Assembly (NCBI GenBank): GCA_022818135.1
Contig: JAFMSR010000005.1
Coordinates: 28,883,918-28,947,917, forward strand
Length of the DNA: 64,000 nucleotides
Reading direction: 5' to 3'
DNA from: Saxidomus purpurata
Lineage: Eukaryota; Mollusca; Bivalvia; Venerida; Veneridae
Made by a program: the position numbers and the translations under genes. Shown one piece after another: positions 56,990-64,000 of this stretch; positions within the stretch are counted from its first letter, which is position 1, and every line of letters begins with the position of its first letter. The notes beneath the pieces are model-generated. The model was not told the origin of the DNA. It saw nothing but the letters and a program-made list of their open reading frames with translations, and did no database searches.

Positions 56990-57925
56990 ATTGGAACTGA
57001 TACATATCACGCAGCAATTCCATTCCATGCCGAACTCTGATTGCCATGGCAATGAAAAGGGTAAGCTCTTCTTCTCTAAAACCACAAGGCCCAAGACTAA
57101 GATATTTGGCTAGTGGCATTGACTTGTAGACCTCTACAAAGTGTTCAAATGATGTCCCCGGGGTCAAAATCGACCCCGCCCTGGGGGTCACTTGACTACA
57201 TAAGTTTCTGTAGGAACAATTGAAAAAATCTTCTCTGAAACTACATGATATTTAGCATGTAGCATTTCCTAGTGGACCTCTATCAAAATTGTTAAACTCA
57301 TGACTCCAGGGTCAAAAGTAACCCCCGCCCAAGAGGTCACTTGATTTTACATAGGAATTAATAGGAAAAAAAGAAAGATCTCTGAAAGCACAAGGCACAG
57401 AGCTTATATATTTGGCATGTAGCAATTTGACTCGTAGAACTTTACCAAAATTATTCAAATCATGTGCCACGGGTCAAAACTGACCCCGTCCTGGGGTCAT
57501 TTGTTTTACAAAGACTGTTATAGGAAATACTTTATTTCTTTCACCCTTCTTTACCGCATCCACAAGGTGTAGAGCTTAGATTTTTGGCATGTCACAGTGT
57601 ATAACTGACCAGTGAGTTCCCCTTGCGACCAGTGATTTCTTTAGCAACCAGTGACTATCCCTTGGAACACTTCATAAGTAACCTCTTTAGCAACCGTTGA
57701 CCTCCTTAGCAAATATGTAATCCCCTAGCAACTATTGACTTCCTTAGCAACCATTGACTGTCCCTGGCAGGTAGCGACCTTTATGGACCCGTGACTTCTT
57801 TAGCAACCATTGATTTTTCCTAGCAATCAGTGACTTCCTTAGCATCCACTGACTCCCACTTCCTTACGTAAGTGCAATAGTACTCAGTCGAGGGATATAG
57901 GGCCATCATGGCCCTCATTTATATA
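56990..57925 (-). mobile_element. Minus-strand copy of the GGTGAGCT family, 3' end missing
   Basis: On the minus strand it starts near 57922 with ATGAGGGCCATGATGGCCCT. The core contains units with 'GGGGTCAATTTTGACCC'-like and 'TTTGGCATGTAGCA' text (57.1-57.6 kb) and a degenerate 'TTAGCAACCAKTGACTTCCT' array at 57600-57870. The GGTGAGCT hairpin is not seen at its left end. Confidence 0.65.
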
Positions 57926-59627
57926 CATGAAAGGCAATTGAAGAGTTATCATTTGCCAAGTACGAGTGAAATGTTATTAAACAATGGAAACAGACACTGG
58001 TCTAATTATCAATTTTTTAAAAATATTAACATATAGAATAATCTGAATTAAAATTCATACATACATGTAGAATAAAAATACAAAATGTGTATATTAACAG
58101 TCACTGAAAAATCTCTATTTTAGTTTTTCATCAGCAATTCAGTTCTTGTGGTCGACGACATCACTTGAACACCAGGCCTCCTCGCATTAAGTAATACCAT
58201 ACAAACAATACTAAACGTTCTTGTAGAAGATGGACGGAAAAACGGAATTCTTTGATTGTAATCATGGCAGTAATAATACTAGTGATGATAATAACAAATC
58301 AAAGTGTCCGGACGGAAAAAACGAAAATATGAAACTTGAAAATTATGCAAATGTACAATGGTGTTTGTAATGAAAAGTAACAAAGATACGTTCGTTATTC
58401 TACAATATATCATGCATATTTTACTTGTTTCACGTTAACACAGTGTTAGAATGCAAATTCTTGCATTTTAAATAATATTTTCGGTAAGCATTTTAACCAC
58501 ACTTATTTCATAACACATTCATTAAGGCTACATGAATTAATGCCCTTTAAATATACCGCGACAAATACCTTTTGAGGTAGGGGCGGGTGAGGGGATATAT
58601 TTATGAGTAAGCTTCACCGTAGGCGGTCAGTTGGTTGGTTTTAAGTATCCACCCTATATCTCTTAAACTCGTCTCACCAACTTGAAGATGGCATGTAGAC
58701 AATAAGTTCCAACCCCGTCGGGTCAATAAGTGTCACTGGTTTTTCATGTCCATTCCTTAATCTCGTACAGTTTTTCATGAAACTTTGACCAAATGTACGT
58801 CTCATCAAGACGACGTGCAGAACGCCGGCTCGAGATGGTCACACTTGGGGGGTCATTGGGTTTTCGTATCTGATACATACTGTTTTCCCCTTTGAATGAC
58901 TCTCTTGAAACATGGCTCAAATGTCCATCCTAATAAGACAACATTTTTCATGTTGCCTATGCTCCAGTTTCCGATCGGCTCACACCTTCATCTTTTCGAG
59001 AAGATGTCTCATAGCAACGACGTGCCCTTGTCATGAGGGGTCAAATGTCAAGAGACATGTCATTTCGTGAAACAAGGTTAAGATGTTCATCTCATCGAAA
59101 CGACCAATGTCAAGTTTACACGTTGGGTCAAAGGTAAGAAGACTTATCTCCTTAACCCCTAAAAGGATTTATCTTAATTTGTAATTGAGACAACGCGCAG
59201 ACCCAATATACCAGCTGTGTCAGCTTAAAGCCAAGGTCACAAGTGTTAAGGCCAAGGAACTGTATCTCCAAAACCCCTTGAAGGATATTAATCAAACTTG
59301 GTTCAAATGTTCACCATATCGACGTGATGAACATAGTGTGTGTCTTAGCCATATTGTTTCAATGTCAAGGTCACACTGAGGGACCAAAGGTCGTGTGACT
59401 TTACTGTTGTCAACTCTGTTACCTCTGGCATACATACTGTATTTCGAGTGAACGTATCACAAAATGTTTAACATAATTATATTGTGATTAACATAAACAT
59501 GGTAATGTAATGGAGAAAGTAAATTCTTATGACAAGACGGGCCGGTGGGGGTATATTATTTCCGATCAGTGATAATTCTAACCGTTCGGTCATAATATCT
59601 GTTCTACGATATTCGGCTTCACCGTGT
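57926..59627. other. Downstream of gene B: diverged repeat
   Basis: From about 58.6 to 59.4 kb there are decayed units with phrases such as 'GGTCAAAGGTAAGAAGACTT' and 'CTCCTTAACCCC', a low-copy interspersed repeat. It should also hold the gene B 3' UTR; no AATAAA signal on the minus strand was seen near the stop codon. Confidence 0.35.
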
Positions 59628-59693
59628 TCATACGGTGGTGTGATATTCATTGATAGCACTACTGGTGTCGCTCTCCAGTTCTCTGTAGCTGTC
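59628..59693 (-). CDS. Gene B terminal exon: short cytoplasmic tail
   Basis: The acceptor CCTTTACAG precedes 59693. In phase 0 it encodes DSYRELESDTSSAINEYHTT V and TGA at 59630-59628. A second frame of the same stretch stays open for about 70 codons and would apply if the upstream exon joined in phase 1, but the only donor I see upstream is phase 0. The tail's terminal T-T-V fits a class I PDZ ligand. Confidence 0.55.
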   Translation of the reverse strand, partial: DSYRELESDTSSAINEYHTTV

Positions 59694-62163
59694 CTGTAAA
59701 GGATAGAATTGTATGAAAATGTCAGTATAAATTTTTTTTAAACATATTTACCACAAACTTCTTTATATAGGAGAGACGTATCGTTATAAAGCAAGGTCTG
59801 AAATAAATAAATGTAAAGACAGATTTAACTGAAATGTTAACCGTGTCGTTATTTCAAAATCAAACTTACCGGAATTACAATTCTAAATCGTTCTCTTATG
59901 AATGTGCGTACTTTTCTGAAAGTAAATGAATCACAGTTAATGAATTAATGACAGAAAGCGGTAGCGAAGGTAATGTGGCTTTCTGTTTGACGCAGTAGGC
60001 ATTGTTTCAAGTTTCAACAGAGTGCTTATACACATAAACTATTTCTGAAAATAGATTAAGCAGTTATCGAGTGCAGTTAATAGAAGATACAAAAGCGTTG
60101 TAAAAGGGATAAATTAAAACTAGAGTAATTATTTTTATACGCCCATAGGGACGTATTATGGGAACACCGGCGGGCGGCGTCCAAACGTTCTCTGCTTTCC
60201 AAGTCAAGCAGTTTTCATCTAATCTTCACCGAACTTGCTGCACACGTTTGTGGGCATTATGTTTTGGCCGAATTCGATAACTAGCCAAATCGCCCTGGAC
60301 ACACCATTCAATAAGTATATACAAAGTAAATCTTAATACCTTTGTATATGCATATTGCATTTAATGCCTCCATATATTGCACACACGAGGAGTAGAATGG
60401 CAACGATTACACATATTGCAATAACACTTTGGTTCCAGAAGCTTTCTGCAAGAGAATAAAAGAAAACAAGGTCAAAACAACAACAACAACAACAACACAT
60501 TTCCGCATCTAGTTTCCCATTCGATTATGTGGGAATTATTCAAACTGAGCAGTCGACATACAATGTAGATACATCTATGGCCATCATAGATCAAGAACAT
60601 ACAATGTGTTCACGTGATACATATCAGTGCAGAAACAACAATAAATACCGCACGGATAGTAACTCGCTGAAATTTATACAAATGTATCGATAAAGAGACC
60701 ATTTCGATTTTAAGACTCGAAGGGTGGTCTTATTACAGGAGCTTTACTGTATATCAAATCAAGTTTTCTTTTCCATAGTGGTACCGATTGTTGATCTGTT
60801 TTCATAAATGTTTAAAAGAACAAGGCGTTATTTTTTTTCACACTGCTACAGATAAAAAAAAGTTGACTGAACCATGAGAAGAAAGTGTTGCAAGTTTGCA
60901 AGTTGAACTTACTATGAGCTGATGGTTGGGCGTAGATGCAGGAAGGATCACTCCGAGTGTCTGTCATTCCTTCGGCTTGAATACAAATCCTGTACATGAC
61001 TCCAGCATTAAGATTTACGAGTGTGTATGAATTTCTTCTGTCACTGACGACTTCTTTTAATAGTGCATCTGAAGTTACACAAAAAAGAGCATATACATTT
61101 TTATGCCAATCAGTATTTTGTATTACAACAGTTTTGTTGACTTATTTAGTTTTAAACTAAGTAATTTTCTCTTTGTAGATTACATAACGATGTATGTTTA
61201 GCAGACTTTCGTTATCTCAAACTCTTCTATTCTAATTCATGTTTATGTCAAAAATTATTATGAAGACCGGTCAATGTGATATCAAATGACTATGGTCAGT
61301 TTTAAGCCGAGCGTTTTCTCTTGTCTTACTGGTTTAGACTTAACATGAGTCAACTGAATTTGCTTATAATTTAAATTGACAAGATCTATAATTGTGATGT
61401 TCTATTAAATGTAGATGTAACGTCTCTATGTAACAGAGATCATCATTGATTCAGATTTATAAATAAGTTACAAAGATATGAAATCATGACATACCAGTAC
61501 ACGGTTTTTCATTTCTGTTATTTACTTCACAGAAAGAAATCACAAACCGGTGAATGTAAGGACCAGGAACACGGCTTTCACATGGTTCATTGTCCCAATA
61601 TACTGACATAGAACCCTCCTTCAATGTCATGTCGGATTCCGCCTTTAAACCTACTGGTGGACGGGGGTCTGAAATGAAAATATATTTAGCAAATAAGTTA
61701 GCAACATCATCCTGGTGACTGCTGCATTAACTCTAATAGCTTCCAGTCAATTTCAGGCAAAGATCTTGACGTTTCAATGCATTCCATTGCGATCAGAAAC
61801 AACAAATGAGGGTTAAGACATCGGCAGTGTTAAGGTTTACCTGTGATCTCTGTGTAATGGCAATCAAAAGTGTTAAGGTTTACCTGTGATCTCTGTGTAA
61901 TGGCAATCGGAAGTGTTAAGGTTTACCTGTGATCTCTGTGTAATGGCAGTCGGAAGTGTTAAGGTTTACCTGTGATCTCTGTGTAATGGCAGTCGGAAGT
62001 ATTAAGGTTTACCTGTGATCTCTGTGTAATGGCAGTATGCCCACTGTATTCCTCTGTCGTCGTATGAGACACCCAGAAGGTACTTGTATGGAGCAAGCCC
62101 GTGCTGCACGGGAACAGTGGCATATGTAGAGTTATTTGATACTTTTGTCCAGTTGATGGGAGA
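59628..62163 (-). CDS. Cytokine receptor-like gene B, 3' part (fibronectin III, transmembrane, short tail)
   Basis: Exons 62163-62013, 61668-61495, 61068-60913, 60445-60340, 59915-59870 and 59693-59628 join in phase to 232 residues plus stop. The order is: end of one fibronectin III domain (YKYLLGVSYDDRGIQWAYCH), one full fibronectin III domain (DPRPPVGLKAESDMTLKEGS ... SYTLVNLNAGVMYRICIQAE), one transmembrane helix (SVIAICVIVAILLLVCAIYG), then about 50 cytoplasmic residues. RERFRIVIPDSYRELES resembles the juxtamembrane box 1 (hydrophobic-P-D/x-P type) that binds JAK kinases in class I receptors; that assignment is inference. The tail ends EYHTTV with no further STAT-type tyrosine motif. The 5' exons must lie beyond the minisatellite or the right edge. 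It cannot be the same transcript as gene A, whose 5' end is at 11 kb on the same strand. Confidence 0.8.
59870..59915 (-). CDS. Gene B exon: juxtamembrane, box 1-like
   Basis: The acceptor TTTACTTTCAG precedes 59915. This 46-nt exon completes Arg and encodes KVRTFIRERFRIVIP. The donor GTAAGT follows in phase 0. The basic and hydrophobic run ending in Pro fits a box 1 position just inside the membrane. Confidence 0.65.
60340..60445 (-). CDS. Gene B exon: transmembrane helix
   Basis: The acceptor TTCTCTTGCAG precedes 60445. It encodes KSFWNQSVIAICVIVAILLL VCAIYGGIKCNMHIQ: one hydrophobic helix of about 22 residues followed by basic residues, so the N terminus is outside. Phase 2 donor GTATTA. 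Confidence 0.82.
60476..60499. repeat. AAC microsatellite
   Basis: Seven CAA triplets in the intron before the gene B transmembrane exon. Confidence 0.9.
60913..61068 (-). CDS. Gene B exon: fibronectin III, second half
   Basis: The acceptor GTGTAACTTCAG precedes 61068. It encodes SYTLVNLNAGVMYRICIQAE, the classical L-x-P/A-G-x-x-Y fibronectin III turn and F strand, then SDPSCIYAQPSAH. Phase 1 donor GTAAGT. There is no WSxWS box. Confidence 0.82.
61495..61668 (-). CDS. Gene B exon: fibronectin III, first half
   Basis: The acceptor TTTTCATTTCAG precedes 61668. It encodes DPRPPVGLKAESDMTLKEGS, MSVYWDNEPC and YIHRFVISFCEVNNRNEKPC T, with the P-P-x-x-L start and the W of a fibronectin III domain. 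Phase 1 donor GTATGT. Confidence 0.82.
61835..62049. repeat. 43-bp tandem array carrying repeated splice donors
   Basis: Five copies begin at 61835, 61878, 61921, 61964 and 62007 (exact 43-bp period). Each has, on the minus strand, the end of the gene B exon (TACACAGAGATCACAG) followed by the donor GTAAACC. The last copy is the real exon end; the other four lie in the downstream intron. Confidence 0.95.
62013..62163 (-). CDS. Gene B exon (n): C-terminal half of a fibronectin III domain
   Basis: The acceptor CTACGTATTTCAG precedes 62163. It encodes SPINWTKVSNNSTYATVPVQ and KYLLGVSYDDRGIQWAYCHY TEIT, typical F/G strands with an NST glycosylation site. It ends in phase 1 at GTAAAC. The last bases of the exon and this donor form one unit of a 43-bp tandem array that continues into the intron. 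Confidence 0.78.
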
Positions 62164-62739
62164 CTGAAATACGTAGAAATGACAAACACTTGTTAATTGT
62201 CTGCCTGCGTTCATACTATAACACAATGTAATAAATAGTATTCAATTAATTGTGTAATCTTTAGCAGCAAAATTTGTAATGTACGCATGCATGGTATTTG
62301 GTCTGAACTTTTTGGCTTAGACTTCTAAAGCATCTGATACAACCAACGTATTCAGCATCATAAAAATTCATTTGCGTCAAAACCTCTCCTTGTTACCAGG
62401 TTAGATGACAAAGAAACATTCTATTTAAACTTCAAATGGAATATTTTCTATATAATTTGGCGTTAAGTGTTTAAATTTGTAAGATAGAACCTGGCAATAG
62501 ATAACAAAATAGATGTTAGAACCGAGTGGTAAATGTATGGACCAAAAACATGCTAATATACTGAAACTCGGAAGATTAAAAACCTCTCAAGATGGGTTAA
62601 GACTAAATTTTTAACGCGAAGTGAAAAATTTATAATACGTCCAAATTGTTGTCCGAGAAATGAAAAGACCGTTCTAAGGACAGAAAGTTAAACCAGCAGG
62701 ATTTATCACACACTTTAAATAATCTTAATCGGAGAAACA
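62164..62739. other. Upstream intron of gene B, nothing recognised
   Basis: No phase-0 donor attached to a fibronectin-like exon was found, so the next upstream exon probably lies beyond the minisatellite. Confidence 0.35.
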
Positions 62740-64000
62740 AACACACACAGAGACCGTTGAGGACGATAAACATACGCAAGCCATTGGCGACGATAAGCAC
62801 ACACAATCCGCCATTGGCGACGATAAACACACACAGACTATTGGCGACGATAAGCACACACAAACCATTGGCGACGATAAGCACACAAATCATTGGCGAT
62901 AAGCATACACATACCGTAGGCGACAATAAACATACACAAAGCATTGGCGACAATAAACACACACACAAACCATCGGCGAAGATAAACATACACAAATCAT
63001 TGGAGACAATAAGCACACACGCGCGCGCGCACACACACACACACGATAAGCATACGTAAGCCATTGGCGACGATAAGCACACACAGACCATTGGCGACAA
63101 TAAGCACACACAGGCCATTGGCGACGCTAAGCACACACAATCCGCCATTGGCGACGATAAACACACACAGACCATTGGCGACGAAAAACATGCAGAAATC
63201 ATTGGCGACGATTAACACACAAATCATTGGCGATAAGCATACACATACCGTAGGCGACAATAAACATACACAAAACATTGGCGACAATAAACACACACAC
63301 AGACCGTCGGCGAAGATAAACATACACAAATCATTGGAGACAATAAACACACACACATTACGTTGGCGGTGATAAACATACAAAAATCATTGGCGACGAT
63401 AAGCATTCAAAGGCCGTTGGCGTCGATAAACGTACACAAAACATTGGCGACGATAAGCACACACAGACCGTTTGCGACGATGAACATACACAAAATGTTG
63501 GCGACGATAAAGACACATAAGTCATAGCCGACGATAAGCACACTCAAATCATTTGCGACGATAAGCACACATATACCGTTGGCGGCGATAAACATACACA
63601 AATGATTGGCGACAATAAACACACACAGACAGTTTGCGACGATAAACATACACAAAATGTTGGCGATGATAAAGACACATAAATCATACCCGACTATAAG
63701 CACACTCATATCATTGGCGACGATAAACACACATATACCGTTGGCGGCGATAAACATACACAAATCATTGATGGCAATAAACACATATACCGTTTGCGAC
63801 GATAAACATATATAAACCTTTGGCGACGATAAAAACACATAAATCATAGCCGACGATAAGCACACTCAAATCATTGGCGACGATAAGCACTCTCAAATCA
63901 TTGGCGACGATAAGCACACACAGACCGTTGGCGACGATAAGCACAAACCGACCGTTGGCGACGATAAGCACACACAGACCGTAAGCGACGATAAGCACAC
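62740..64000. repeat. 27-bp minisatellite with higher-order repeats, runs off the right edge
   Basis: The basic unit reads about ACCRTTGGCGACGATAAGCA plus CACACAS, 27 bp and so a multiple of three, which keeps frames open on both strands. In the left half the variant order repeats after about 334 bp (compare 62891 with 63225); in the right half after about 162 bp, six units (63511 with 63673). There is a short CG/CA dinucleotide run at 63019-63045. No coding role is supported. Confidence 0.93.

Noticed and set aside
62630..63865. Long frames of repeated LCVLIVANG or CLSSPMVC type, like a repeat protein
   Set aside because: They come from a 27-bp minisatellite with several frames open on both strands, no start context and no splice support.
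62740..64000. CRISPR-like regular repeats
   Set aside because: Units are contiguous without unique spacers, and the genome is eukaryotic.

Overview
The window looks like nuclear DNA of a mollusc, most likely a bivalve (inference). It is AT-rich and intron-rich, with few genes and many short interspersed elements. Several mobile elements have a bivalve-like layout: conserved end modules around a core of tandem repeats, with an 'AAGAGGGCC...' start and a '...GGTGAGCTAA' end. No bacterial-style operon, rRNA gene or CRISPR array is present, and I found no recognisable reverse transcriptase or transposase.

Four protein-coding genes can be assembled from exons whose splice sites and codon phases agree. 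(1) Minus strand, 11054 to 4573 and probably on past the left edge: the 5' part of a secreted or membrane class I cytokine receptor (signal peptide, Ig-like domain, cytokine-receptor fibronectin III module; gp130/Domeless-like). (2) Plus strand, 36078-40116: a complete six-exon, 219-residue HD-superfamily metal-dependent phosphohydrolase (COG4339-type). (3) Minus strand, 48965-45790: a complete 805-residue membrane-anchored copper amine oxidase in three coding exons, with every catalytic residue present. (4) Minus strand, 62163-59628: the 3' part of a second cytokine-receptor-like gene (fibronectin III domains, transmembrane helix, very short tail), whose 5' exons lie beyond the right edge.

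Layout: 1-11 kb is receptor gene A with introns full of repeats, including a long poly-A/T tract. 11.8-17.5 kb is a 5.6-kb interval bounded by 27-bp perfect inverted repeats with TA duplications. 17.5-36 kb is gene-free and holds SINEs, an inverted repeat pair, a 1-kb hAT-like candidate, a 907-bp long-TIR element with a 9-bp target duplication, a 157-bp tandem array and a 935-bp TTAA-flanked element. 36-40 kb is the HD hydrolase gene, with a tandem-core element in its third intron. 43-45 kb holds MITEs. 45.5-52 kb is the amine oxidase gene, with a foldback palindrome just after its stop codon. 52-59.5 kb is repeats and minisatellites. 59.6-62.2 kb is receptor gene B, where the end of one exon and its splice donor are embedded in a 43-bp tandem array. 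62.7-64 kb is a 27-bp minisatellite with higher-order structure.

The four genes do not form an obvious pathway. The two receptor genes at either end, both on the minus strand, may belong to one expanded receptor family, but nothing in the window shows that the HD hydrolase or the amine oxidase works with them.
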